NCBI GenBank assembly: GCA_012861695.1
Contig: JAAOOA010000267.1
Location: 173,501 to 237,500 of the forward strand
Length of the DNA: 64,000 bases
From: Trematomus loennbergii
Lineage: Eukaryota > Chordata > Actinopteri > Perciformes > Nototheniidae
Reading direction: 5' to 3'
The position numbers were made by a program, and so were the translations under genes. The notes under the pieces are model-generated. The model was not told where the DNA came from. It saw only the letters and a program-made list of their open reading frames with translations, and made no database searches. Shown here piece by piece: positions 11,597-23,100 of this stretch; within the stretch, counting starts at the first letter, position 1, and the number at the start of each line of letters is the position of its first letter.

Positions 11597-12091
11597 ATGT
11601 ATTATTGATTCCTATGGGGTGAAAACAATAAATTGTAAATATGAAATTCTGCAAATAAAAAAAAAGTGTTTTTACATTTAAAAAAACTGTTGTCTTCAAA
11701 TCATCATTTCCTACATATCATTTAAAAAAGAGTCACAGTGTAGAATGTCCGAACATTTATTTTAAAAGTACTAGTATAGTATGTTAAAAGTATCTTGAAA
11801 AAAGTCCAAGTATAGTATGTAGTTAAGAATTATATCATATAGTTTGTCTGCAATGTCAGTATAGGATCTCTAAAAAAAAGAAATGAGAGAAAGTCATAGT
11901 ATAGTTTGACAAAAAGATCTTGAAAAAGTCATGATATTGTGTGTTGAAATGGTTTTTGAATAAACACATCAGTATTTAAAAAGTAAAATTGTATCAAGTG
12001 CATCAGACAACTCAAATTACTCCATTTGAATCATATTATAAATAAGTGATGAATGGTTATAGCATATAGCAGGGCTGTTTAATAGTTTTCG

Positions 12092-12392
12092 GTGTTTCTG
12101 TGTGTCGTTGTTTCAGTGTTTTGTGCTTCTGTGTTTTTGTGTGTCAGTGTTTTCAGTGTTTCAGTGTTTCAGTGTTTGTATGTCAGTGTCAGGGTGTCAG
12201 TGTTTCAGTGTTTCAGTATTTCAGTGTTTCAGTGTTTCAGTGTTAGTGTCAGTGTTTCAGTGTTTTGTGTGTCCGTGTTTCAGTGTGTCAGTGTTTTGTG
12301 TGTGAGTGTTTCAGTGTGTCAGTGTTTCAGTGTTTCAGTATTTCTGTGTTTCAGTGTTTCAGTGTTTTCAGTGTTTCAGTGTGTCAGTGTTT
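12092..12392 (+). repeat. TGTTTCAGTG minisatellite, left arm
   Basis: About 30 units of 9-10 bp (TGTTTCAG[TG], with TGTGTCAG variants). The unit length keeps several frames open, giving spurious Cys/Val/Ser/Phe-rich translations. The mirror array at 12779-13592 is about 2.7 times longer. Confidence 0.95.
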
Positions 12393-12452
12393 ACAGCCTT
12401 TCTTTGCTCTGACCAATCCCCAGGGATCCTCCCCTGGAAGGAATATAGCAGG

Positions 12453-12605
12453 ATGAGAGAAAAACATTTAAAAAAAAAACGTATCTTAGAAGTGGCTATA
12501 GCATTTGATGCAATTCTAAAAGATAGTCAGATTCCTAAAAAGTTACAAACGGATGCTGGAAAAGAATTATTTGTTTCTTCAGCAAGGCTTCAAAAATCTT
12601 GTTAA
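12453..12605 (+). pseudogene. Retroviral-type integrase (rve) fragment at palindrome centre
   Basis: The 50-codon frame contains EVAIAFDAIL and then KKLQTDAGKELF, matching the integrase core pattern in which a (L)Q(T/S)D-x-G-x-E-F block carries the second catalytic Asp. The same spacing is found in integrases of Maverick/Polinton elements, adintoviruses and LTR elements. The first and third catalytic residues are missing. The frame runs through the palindrome loop and stops as the right arm begins, so the fold-back junction cut the gene in the middle of its catalytic core. An antisense copy of the same fragment begins at 12604. Confidence 0.6.
12573..12603. other. 31-nt asymmetric loop at the palindrome centre
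   Basis: Bases 12564-12572 (GAATTATTT) pair with 12604-12612 (AAATAATTC); between them 31 nt have no mirror. A single-stranded form would be a very long hairpin. Confidence 0.9.
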
Positions 12606-12778
12606 ATAATTCTTTTCCAGCATCCGTTTGTAACTTTTTAGGAATCTGACTATCTTTTAGAATTGCATCAAATGCTATAGCCACTTCTAAGATACGTTTT
12701 TTTTTCAATGTTTTTCTCTCATCCTGCTATATTCCTTCCAGGGGAGGATCCTGGGGATTGATCAGAGCAAAGAAAGGC

Positions 12779-13592
12779 TGTAAACACTGACACACTGACA
12801 CACAAAACACTGAAACACTGACACACAAAACACTGAAACACTGACACACAAAACACTGAAACACTGAAACACAAAACACTGAAATACTGAAACACTGACA
12901 CACAAAAACACAGAAACACAAAACACTGAAACACTGAAACACAAAACACTGAAATACTGAAAACACTGAAACACTGAAACACTGAAACACTGACACACTG
13001 AAATACTCCAAACAAAACACTGACACACTGAAACACTGACACACAAAACACTGAAACACTGAAACACTGAAATACTGAAACACTGAAACACTGACACCCT
13101 GACACACAGACAAACAAAACACTGAAACACTGAAACACTGAAATACTGAAACACTGAAACACTGACACACAGAAGCACAAACACTGAAACACTGAAACAC
13201 TGACACACAAAACACTGAAACACTGAAACACTGAAACACTGACACACTAAACACTGAAACACTGAAATACTGAAACACTGACACCCTGACACACTGACAG
13301 ACAAACACTGAAACACTGAAACACGGAACACAGAAACACTGAAACACTGAAACACAAAACAGTGAAACACTGAAATACTGAAACACTGAAAATTTCACAC
13401 ACAAAACACTGACACACTGAAACACTGACATACTGACACACAAAACACTGAAACACTGAAATACTGAAACACTGAAACACTGACACGCTGACACACAAAA
13501 CACTGAAACACTGAAATACTGAAAACACTGACACACAAAAACACAGAAGCACAAAACAATGAAACACTGAAACACGGAAACACTGAAAACAC
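12779..13592 (-). repeat. CACTGAAACA minisatellite, right arm (expanded)
   Basis: More than 80 units of the complement of the left-arm repeat, with ACTGACACA and ACTGAAATA variants. Long open translations on the minus strand are artefacts of repeat length. Confidence 0.95.
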
Positions 13593-13879
13593 TGCATTGT
13601 CTGATGCACTTGATACAATTTTACTTTTTAAATACTGATGTGTTTATTCAAAACCATTTCAACACACAATGTCATGACTTTTTCAAGATCTTTTTGTCAA
13701 ACTATACTATGACTTTCTCTCTCATTTTTTTTTTTTAGAGATCCTATACTGACATTGCAGACAAACTATATATATAATTCTTAACTACATACTATACTTG
13801 GACTTTTTTCAAGATACTTTTAACATACTATACTAGTACTTTTAAAATAAATGTTCGGACATTCTACTGTGACTCTTTT

Positions 13880-14460
13880 TTAAATGATATGTAGGAAATA
13901 CTGATTTGAAGACAACAGTTTTTTTAAATGTAAAAACACTTTTTTTATTTGCAGAATTTCATATTTACAATTTATTGTTTTCACCCCATAGGAATCAATA
14001 ATACATTTATACTGATTGCAACATCCCCAGATCTTCTCCAGCACAGAATCCCCCAGATGAAGGGAAATATTATAATGGAGTTTTTGCACTTCGGCCAAAG
14101 TATTCATGTGTATGCTGTTTTTGACACAAAGATGCATTACATCTACAAACAGAGCATACAATGCGAGCACATGATACACTTTTGGTGTTTGTTTCATTTC
14201 TTCGGTAATGTTACAGAATGTTTCGGAAAATGAAGATTCCAGTACCACTTTAAATGTTTCGTTTACAATCGTTTCCCAATGACCCGGAATAGTACTGCCA
14301 GAATGAACGATATCCAAAATGTCTTCTAGTTTACAAACTTCAGCCGTTCTGTTTACACGGGGATCACTATCATTCTGTTTTCAATCGTCATCAACAACAC
14401 ACTTATTAAACAGGTATTGACTGCATTCTGATAATATATACAGATTGTTTTCCATAGTAG
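13880..14460 (-). pseudogene. Helical protein, possible Bcl-2-like, right-arm copy
   Basis: An uninterrupted minus-strand frame at 13880-14317 covers DIVHSGSTIPG, NETFKVVLES, KVYHVLALYALFVDV and HLGDSVLEKI. The matching N-terminal part (MGNYYGK..) lies upstream to 14460, separated by small indels near 14340-14430 not shared with the left arm. The C-terminus is extended relative to the left copy by a late indel. Function is inferred only from size, helix content and hydrophobic pattern. Confidence 0.45.
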
Positions 14461-14539
14461 TTACCCATTTTTATTTTACTTTAAAGAAAAGTCAAAGTAT
14501 CGAAAAAAAAAATCCCTGGCTTCAATCAACCGCTGGTTA

Positions 14540-15115
14540 TTAGTCTTCTTCTTCTCCATCCAGCTCGGCATGGATCTTTTCAAGTCTCTCCTTGAGGCGT
14601 CTGCAGTTTTTGAGATTGTACAGAAAAGCTCCGAAGCGCCTTGGATCCTCCATTCAGCCGTGTAAATGTTTTTTTTTTATCATTAAGACTCTGGTCAATC
14701 ACTGTAATGAAGTCGGCGAGCCAAACTCTTTTCATTAACGCGTTGTAATTGTTTCTGAAGAAATATTCTGGAATGTCATTCAGACAATCGTGTTGCCTCT
14801 GGCCGGGGTGACTGACTCGGCATCCATTGCAGATTTTTTCTCTGTACCGATGCAGCACCCTCTCCAGAATATCAACCAACTCCGATTTCACTATGTTCAT
14901 AAACAGAGACGTCTTGGCCCCAGGAGTAACATCAGCAGCAGTAGTACTGCAAGATTTGGGTGTCCACAATGGTGGTGATGATAGTAGTCAGGAGTTTGTT
15001 CCTGGCTGCAACTCGCGGGGGAGACTTGGTTTTTCTCAGATCCCTGGCTAGTTTTCAACGGTCGTCTTAGTGGGGTCCTTCGTTTTAGATGATTTGCTGA
15101 GTGGGGGGGATTCAT
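14540..15115 (-). pseudogene. Cys/His-motif protein of palindrome, right-arm copy
   Basis: The minus-strand frame 14580-14969 is open through KICNGCRVSHPGQRQHDCL and ends in a shifted frame. The preceding basic N-terminal part is open at 14897-15115, and the acidic DGEEED end with its stop lies at 14540-14560. Left and right copies have different breaks, so one common ancestor was probably intact. No family assigned. Confidence 0.5.
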
Positions 15116-15355
15116 CTGTAGAATTGAGAGTTTTTAGAAAGTTCTTTAAGCGTTGTAGCTTTTTCATCTATCATTTTCAACCAAGCAGCAAGAGGTCAAA
15201 TTTAAGAATAAGTAATAGTTTGTCACGATTTTACGGAAAAAGTCAGAGCGCGATGTCGCATCTTAAAGACAGCTTGAACTGGATAGATGGTTAGTCTTTT
15301 TTCAAACATACCATACGTTCTGCATGTTAGTATATTAGGCCAATCGGGTTAGGCC

Positions 15356-15600
15356 CTACTGCCCCACTCCCTCAATAGGGAAGTCACGCTTTGGGAAGAG
15401 GTGTTTAATTTCACAGATCTGACTTGATTGTTGTTGTGATGGCTGAAGGAAGAGGGACGGGGGAGGAAAATTCAGAGGGTGAAGAAGCAGAAAGATAACT
15501 TGTTTGTAAAACGGACAGCACGTCAGTTTCAGGAAAGATGACACCGGTTTTATGCATGACATGCCAAATATCCTGAAGCCCTACAGAAAAAGGTATATTG
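15356..15600 (-). pseudogene. Unrecognised ORF 1 of palindrome, right-arm copy
   Basis: Mirror of 9989-10212: the C-terminal part ending ..FPIEGVGQ is open at 15356-15562, and GLQDIWHVMHKTGVIFPETD is open in another frame at 15520-15600. An indel near 15515 separates them. No recognised domain. Confidence 0.4.
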
Positions 15601-18600
15601 TGTTGAAAATATCGCAAAAAGTCGTAATATTGTATAATGTATTAGTTGCATGTTGTATTTTGATAAAAATCACTGTGTAGTTTTTCAAAAATATAATGGA
15701 AAAAAGGAGAGAAAAACAAATATCACAGTATGTTGAAAAATATGAAAAAAGTAATGTTGTGTTAAAATAACATGAAAGAAATCAAAGTAAAGCATCTAAA
15801 AACATATATTTAAAAAAAGTTATGTTAGTCAAGTCAAGTTATCAAAACCGCATTGTTTCATCGAAACAGTGTTAAAATCACAAACTCTCCATTTAGAGTT
15901 TGATTCTTTAAGAAACTCATTTCATTACAAATTAATGAATATTTTACCAAGTTATAAAGTTTTGCATCCATTAAAGTGTAACTATAAGTATCTTTGTAGG
16001 AGAAAAAACAAAAATCATTTAAGTTATTTCCAGAAAACTGGATTGTCTTACTAGAAAATGCCTTTAAGAGTCACAGTCTTAAAGAAAATCTGTTCAGAAA
16101 AAAGTACTACCTTCACTTTTTTAACTCTTTCTCATAAAAAAGTCCCCTTGATCTCTTCTCCATCATAATCTTTGAGTTTGTAAACAGATGGTTGACGAGG
16201 TATGCGTTCGGACGCCGTAAATAATTTCGTCGGTATAACTCTGTTCATATTTTTTATCAAAGACCCCTCTCGCCTTGGAAATTCTTACAAGTTCCCCCTC
16301 CTCAAAGTTCATTTTCGTAGCACCTTTCCCCCACTGATGCTAGTGACCCCCCTTTGTATGCTAATTACCCCTTTGTTCGAGGTGTTATCACATGTAGGTG
16401 TGTTCAGTTAAACACTGAGATTTTCAACATACTACTCTACAAAATGATTTTTCATATTCTTTTGACAAACTATACTTGACTTTTTTACGGAAAATCATGA
16501 CAAACTTTAATGTGACTTATTCTTAATTTGCCATACTAAAGTAAGACTTGAAAATACTATATCGTTGTTTTTTAAATTATATTTCAACATATAAAACAGA
16601 ACTTTTGTTTGTGTTAACATAACATTGACTGGCTTTTCCTTGATCATTTCAACATGAAATGAGTTTTATTTTTTATTTTTTTAAAGATATTTTAATATAG
16701 CATATTGGCGGAGATAATATTTACGGGCCCTTTGAGTAGAATGTTAAAAAGTAAGCTAGTCCCAGACTGTAGGGCCCACTCCTTAGGTTGGCTCCACTTA
16801 GGTTAAATTACTTTAGTTAAAATGAGGACATTCTAAATATGGTTAAAGTGGAGTAATTTGAGTTGTCTGATGCACACAAGCCTGTTTTTTTGTTTGTTTG
16901 CACTGCTGTGTGCACTTAAATTGATGTTGATGGTAAATTAGTTATTGGTTCAAATGTACTGAGTTCTGAACATGTCATCTAAATGTAGAAATGCCTTGGG
17001 CATATGGTTCTTGTTTCAAAAACAATGCAGCATTTTATTTATTTGTTTGTCCTGCTTTTACAACATACAGTATAAGCACTCCTATGTTGTTGTTGTAGTA
17101 CTTTAGCGTATCTGTAGCTATTAACATGATTGCTCATATTTCAAGCCATATTATTCCTGACCCCTTATTTTGGATCAGTTTTCATCAACCAGCCACCATT
17201 CAAAACCGCATACATACATCTGTTTTTCCCCCTCACAACACGCCTTTTCAGAATTTTAAAAACCCTAAATCTAATTTAGAGAGGACAAATAAAAGTAGTA
17301 GGTGACTTTTTTATAGATCAAGGCTAATTAGATTGACAACAAAAGGGTCTGAGAGTCTCACAGTCTTGTCCTCCCAACAGTGTAAAATAAATTTGATGCA
17401 GCAGTGAGTCATTGCAGTTCATTATGTGTTTGAATATATCAAAATGTTCTAAGAAATGTTTTAAAGCACCCAGGACTCTCATTTTTGCCAAGACATGACT
17501 TAATACACGATGCAAGTTTTAAAAGCTTTTGCCTGGAAGTAGCAGATTAAGTGATTTAATGGTGGAGCAGGATTGTTAAGAAACCCAATTCCTTACATAC
17601 TTTATATTCTACCAAGAAAACGAATTCCTTACAAAGTACTATTCTATCAGTTGTAAAGTGTTGCACACTTCAAAGTGTATCTAAAAGTATCCTAGTAACA
17701 CAAACAAAAGCAAGGAAGAAAAAAGCAAAAATCAGTAAAGTCATCTAACAAAACATATATTTAAAAAAGTAATGTTAGTCAAGTCAAGTTATCAAAACGG
17801 CATTGTTTCATCGAAACAGTGTTAAAATCACAAATCTCCATTTAGAGTTTGATTCTTTAAGAATCTCAATTCATTACAAATTAATGAATATTTTACCAAG
17901 TTATAAAGTTTTGCATCCATTAAAGTGTAACTATAAGTATCTTTGTAGGAGAAAAAACGAAAATCATTTAAGTTTTTCCAGAAAACTGGATTGTCTTACT
18001 AAAATCCCAAAGTGCCTTTAAGAGTCACAGTCTTAAAGAAAATCTGTTCGTCTTAGTGGGGGTCCTTAGTTTTGGATGATTTGCTGATTGGGGTGGGACT
18101 TATTGCGTTGAATGTCTGTATATTCAAAAATATAATGGAAAAAAGGAGAGAAAAAACAAATATCACAGTATGTTGAAAAATATGAAAAAAGTAATGTGTT
18201 AAAATAACATGAAAGAAATCAAAAGTAAAGCATCTAAAAACATATATTTAAAAAAGTAATGTTAGTCAAGTCAAGTTATCAAAACTGCATTGTTTCATCG
18301 AAACAGTGTTAAAATCACAAACTCTCCATTTAGAGTTTGATTCTTGAAGAAAACTCAATTCATTACAAATGAATGAATAATTTACCAAGTTATAAAGTTT
18401 TCCATACATAAACGTTATCTTACAGTTCCTTTGTGAGAGAATTATGCACAAATCTGTCATATCAAAACATTCTATTGCAGTATTTGATCTGTTTTATGTG
18501 CACTGTTGGAGGAGCCTGTGACCTATGTTTTTCATTGACATATCTACACTGTAGCTAATGGGCATATGCCATAAAGCCTTGAAACTTGAAAACTTAAAAT

Positions 18601-19224
18601 GATCAGAAACTGCATTGTCTCACTGAAAACAGCTCTAAAGAAAACCCAATTCCATACAAGGTACTTAACTTTCTACAAGTTGTAAAGTGTTGCTCACTTC
18701 AAAAGTGTATCTAGAAAGTATCTTAGTAACAAAACAAAAGCATTAATGTTAACAACGCCTCAAAGGGCGGACTCCTGAGTTCCGTAATGCCCCCCTACCA
18801 TGGCATTTGGACTATTTACATCATCCAGGGCTCAACACCAGTAAATACAGCTCTCTTTATCCGCTCTCCAAGCCTCCAAGGGGGGGCTCCTGAGTTCCGT
18901 AATGTCCCCCTAACATGACACTTAGATTATTTTCATCATCCAGGGCTCAACACCAGTAAATGTAGCCTCATGTAACTTCATATAGGGATTCATTAATAGT
19001 TGTGTGAAGTAATTAAACAATAAAAAGACAAGATCAAGGGGTCATTAAGATCTTTAAATTATTATTTTCCTCTCAAAGAGACTTTGTTGTAGTTAGTAAA
19101 TAATTAAACATTAGTTCACAAGCCCTACAACTTAAGAGAACATCCATAGTTAACACAAATCATATTAAAACTAATCTAATTTAGAGAGGACAATAAAAGT
19201 TTTAGGTGACTTGGTGAGAGAAAA

Positions 19225-19464
19225 TTAATGGCTGATAGCCAAATCAGGAGGTGACGGGCAGGGGGGAGGGGAGGGGTGGGAGGGGGTGTGAGGGGAGACA
19301 GTCTCACACATCCAGACTCCATTTTTCATGAAGAGCCTCAGACGGAGGGTCTGAACCCGGCACAGATACTGCATCCGTTTCTTGACTGGAGCTCCCGACG
19401 GATGGCGGTAAGTTGTCACAGGCGTCTCGCTGATTAAACCCATATCGATGCGTCTCTTTGCCAT
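19225..19464 (-). CDS. Small basic protein of the palindromic element (79 aa), intact copy
   Basis: The frame starts MAKRRIDMGLISETPV, continues YRHPSGAPVKKRMQYLCRVQ with an Arg/Lys/Leu-rich middle, and ends in a Pro/Ser/His-rich tail. The start is supported by conservation of the ATG and upstream AAGTCACCTAAA motif in both arms. Size and basic charge would suit a nucleic-acid-binding or virion protein, but that is a guess; I do not recognise the family. Confidence 0.45.
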   Translation of the reverse strand: MAKRRIDMGLISETPVTTYRHPSGAPVKKRMQYLCRVQTLRLRLFMKNGVWMCETVSPHTPSHPSPPPCPSPPDLAISH

Positions 19465-20370
19465 TTTCGTTTTTGAAAGTTTAGGTGACTTGGTGAGTGG
19501 AAGTGACTGGCTTTTTATCTAGTTTGCACAGATTTCTTTTTTACCTAGCACCACCCCCACCTCTATCTTCTGACATCACAGTAAAAGGAAGGGGGGAAGG
19601 GGTGGGAGGGGGACGGGGTGAGAGGGGGACGGGGTGCGAGGCATGTTACAACACCTCACCACCCTCACATCAAAGGACATACATCAAAGGGCTAATTAGA
19701 GTGATATCAAAGGCTTATAACACGTCGGTGCGATATCACACCTACATGTTACAACACCTCACCCCTTACATCAAAGGACAGACATCAAAGGCTAATTAGA
19801 TTACACAACAAAGGATCTACTACAATGGGGAATATCACACCTACATGTTACAAACACCTCACCCCTCACATCAAAGGATAGACAACAAAGGGTCAGACAT
19901 CAAAGGCTAATTAGATTACACAACAAATGATCTACTACAATGGGGAATATCACACCTACATGTTACAACACCTCACTCCCTCACATCAAAGGATATCACA
20001 CCTATCTGTGATATCACACCTACACGCGATAACACCTCGAACAAAGGGGCTCATTAGCATATCAAAGGGGCTCATTTGCATAATGTAGGGGGTGGGACCT
20101 GTCATTAGTGGGGGATGTGACCTGTCACTTTTTATGCATACTAATGTGATTGAAACAGTATTTGTATAACTACTTACAACATTTCCCTAAAAACTTACCA
20201 AAACGTAAACATTTTTAAAACTCTTTCATTTCTGCTCCAGAGGCCAGGGGTTACATTGGGATTTGATATGTGGGGGGCTCTGTTAGAAGGTGTGACGGGG
20301 GGGGGAAAGAGTTAGACGCTCGTGAATTGTCAACGGGGGGGGGGAGGTGTTGTCGGCTTTAAGCGAACCG

Positions 20371-20433
20371 GGCCGTTGGCGTCCGGCCGTTGGCGTCCGG
20401 CCGTTGGCGTCCGGCCGTTGGCGTCCGGCCGTT
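20371..20433. repeat. 14-bp GC-rich tandem repeat, about 4.4 copies
   Basis: GGCCGTTGGCGTCC repeats four times head to tail and then breaks off at GGCCGTT. The surrounding 20330-20580 is markedly GC- and CpG-rich compared with the rest of the window and includes GGTATAAGTCC at 20464. It could be a CpG-rich promoter or a simple repeat; no downstream gene is recognised. Confidence 0.85.
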
Positions 20434-20898
20434 CTGTGATTCTCCAGAACTCACAGCTGGCCAGGTATAAGTCCCGACTCTCCCGACGGCCAATCCGTGC
20501 CTCCCCTGACTGCACGTTGCTGACACACACCGCTGCAAACTCTCTGCACGGAGGAGCCGCGGAGGAAGAGACACACGTTCACTAAGCCGAAAAAACGATC
20601 CGGTCACAGTGATCTGCTATTTTAAAGTAAATTCAACACATATCGACCCTAAATATAGCATATATTAAGAACGAGAAAGTGTTAACATCGTTTTTGTAAA
20701 CATATGACAAATGTGCGAGGGTGATGATATCAGAGCATCGTCCTATGGGCTTAGCCCCGGACAGGTACAACAGGTATTCACTCAGAGGGGGGTAGGTACT
20801 AAATGCCACCCATTTACATAGTAGGCAAAAAAAGTCAAAAATCAACATACAGTAGGGGGTGGGGGATGGTGGACGGTATGTGGGTATGTGGGACACTG

Positions 20899-21950
20899 AA
20901 AAGTCTATGTTAAAAAGCCTCAGTCACCTTAATTCATGTAATAAAAACATCTCAGGTCAGTAACACTGAAAGCTAAATGTTCAATACCATGTTCAGCTAT
21001 GTTACTATTTATAATGTTATTGTTGTTACAACAGAAGATGTTTTTCTTTATATTGAAGTTAAATGCATCAATCTGGTGCACTTTAAGGTCAAAATTAAGA
21101 GATTTATGGATACCGCTGGAAAAAGCTGCAGTACATATGCCGAGCCTGTACGTAGCACTGTAACTTCCTCCACAAAAGCAACCTTCTGTTTATTCAACGT
21201 GGTGGGGGCCGAGGGAACCAGGCAGAGTTTTTCGCCGGTCAACGTGTGTGAAAGTTTAAATCTTCCTTATTGAGCTTTAAAACAAATGAATAACGACTAT
21301 ATATAATAATAAAAATAAACACCGGCTGTTGTTATGCCTGCTGTAACGTTAAATTACTCCGTTCTCCGCTTGTAATTATGCCGTTGCAAGCTTCATAGTT
21401 GTATTTATCATCTCAGACATTGGAAAAGTCTATGTTAAAAAGCCTCAGTCACCTTAATTCATGTAATAAAAACATCTCAGGTCAGTAACACTGAAAGCTA
21501 AATGTGCAATACCATGTTCAGCTATGTTACTATTTATAATGTCATTGTTGTTACAACAGAAGATGTTTTTCTTATATTGAAGTTAAATGCATCAATCTGG
21601 TGCACTTTGAGGTCAAAATTAAGAGATGTATGGATACCGCTGGAAAAAGCTACAGTACATATGCCGAGCCTGTACGTAGCGCTGTAACTTCCTCCACAAA
21701 AGCAGCCTTCTGTTTATTCAACGTGGTGGGGGCCGAGGGAACCGGGCAGAGTTTTTCGCCGGTCAACGTGTGTGAAAGTTTAAATCTTCCTTATTGAGCT
21801 TTAAAACAAATGAATAACAACTATATATAATAATAAAATAAACACCGGCTGTTGTTATGCCTGCTGTAACGTTAAATTACTCCGTTCTCCGCTTAAGTAA
21901 TTATGCCGTTACAAGCTTCATAGTTGTATTTATCATCTAAATTTTCCGAA
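20899..21950. repeat. 525-bp tandem duplication with conserved ORF-like segment
   Basis: Copy 1 starts at about 20899 and copy 2 at about 21424; both begin AAGTCTATGTTAAAAAGCCT and share an open stretch ending SFSPVNVCESLNLPY (21273 and 21797). Copy 2 has a one-base deletion that interrupts the upstream part. A third diverged piece of the unit's 3' end (ATTCTGAAAGCCAAGACTTT) is at 22137-22213. The translated segment matches nothing I know, so conservation may simply reflect recent duplication. Confidence 0.9.
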
Positions 21951-22213
21951 ACAAGTTTAATATTCTGAAAGCCAAGACTTTGTTTATTTGAAATCAGATG
22001 AAAACAAACTGTAACGGACCCTGCCGTGTTATCTATGATTACTATGCCTTACTGTACATTCATAATTTCAGCCGCAGGGAGGTGGGCGGCGCTGCGGAGA
22101 GCAGATTGCGAGTGAGAGGTGCCTGTCATCTTCCCTTTACAAGCTTCACAAATGTATTTATCGTGTGATTTTGGAAATAAAGTTTCATATTCTGAAAGCC
22201 AAGACTTTGTTTA

Positions 22214-23100
22214 TATATTATACATGGGTAGCTATGACGTCAGAAGGAGTTACCGTAAATGAGAGCTGCCGTAAAAGTGTTTCTAGGATTTCTAAACGAA
22301 CTATTACAGCTGTTATAAAGCATTAAATAAAAGTAATGAAAGAGATAAGGAGGAGAAAAGGTTTAAGGAAGTAAGCAAGGAATACAGAATGTCGAAATCC
22401 TCTGTTTCACGCGATGTCGAACATTGAAGACAGAGGACGGCGGTCCCCCAATCTACACAGCGGGAGAACGAAGATCATAAAGCAGATCGGAGGAGACATC
22501 ACGATCTTTCCCACATTAGTGCAATTCACCTATACTTAACCCCAAATAAAGAACCCAATAAAAACAGTTGTTAAATAATAGTGAAGTCACGTTGTAATAA
22601 TAACTCATCTCTCGGTTTGAGTGTTCTTTTTCTGCTTTTCTGACTATTTCTCATTGTGGGGAAAAATAACACCCAGGGTCCTGATCGTTTTAATGAATAC
22701 AGAATATTCATATTTGTCAGTGATTTCATGTCAAGTCGGCGAACATAAACATAAATGATCGTGGTGAAGATGATGATTAAATTAGGATTAAAAATCGGGA
22801 GAGCCGGCTGCATTTCCTCTCGTTCGTTTTTTCGACTAAACAACATTATTTTGTTAAATAACAACATGGTGATGTTTTGTAAATGATTACATGTCTTATT
22901 TAGCACAGACTATGGTCCTATCCGTGACATATGGAACCCCACTGCACCCCCTGGTGGATCAATGATTCATTGCAGCTGGCTTCACAATAATTAAATTGAT
23001 TTATCACGGGGGCGGTATCAAGTCAGACTGGGGGCCGGCTCTTCATCACGAACCAATCACGGGCCGATCACGGACCGTGCACGAGCCAATCACGACCCTC
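22214..23100. other. Old transposon debris, no intact gene
   Basis: At 22300-22470 a plus-strand stretch reading like YRMSKSSVSRDV followed by RGRRSP resembles the helix-turn-helix part of Tc1/mariner-type transposases, but frames are broken. At 23060-23098 short repeats of CACGGACC/CCAATCACG occur. Nothing else is supported. Confidence 0.3.

Larger units (their letters stand above)
4280..12572. repeat. Left arm of 15.9-kb inverted repeat (virus-like/Maverick-like element)
   Basis: The reverse complement of this arm is found at 12604-20173 with scattered substitutions and small indels. The arm carries, from its outer end inward: subterminal repeats, a small basic-protein ORF, repeated noncoding modules, a TTAA-flanked insertion absent from the other arm, three degraded protein genes, a minisatellite and an integrase fragment. 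Arms are separated by 31 nt only. Without the 1176-bp insertion and the difference in minisatellite length, the two arms are nearly equal in length. Confidence 0.93.
12604..20173. repeat. Right arm of 15.9-kb inverted repeat
   Basis: Reverse complement of 4280-12572. It lacks the TTAA-flanked insertion but has a longer minisatellite (12779-13592) and about 70 extra bases near 19520-19590. Several ORFs are better preserved here than in the left arm: the small basic protein is intact, and the Bcl-2-like and Cys/His proteins have longer uninterrupted frames. Similarity to the left side ends at about 20173, past the mirrored CAGTATTTGT stretch. Confidence 0.93.

Noticed and set aside
12092..13618. 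Long Cys/Val/Ser/Phe-rich open frames
   Set aside because: They are translations of a 9-10-bp minisatellite present in several frames and both arms; no start context or non-repeat domain.
4280..20173. Palindrome as a sequencing fold-back artefact
   Set aside because: Arms differ by a cleanly inserted 1176-bp element with target duplication, by array length and by many substitutions; an artefact arm would be a copy of the same molecule.
20371..20433. Regular short repeats as a CRISPR-like array
   Set aside because: The 14-bp units are directly adjacent without spacers and the genome is a vertebrate.
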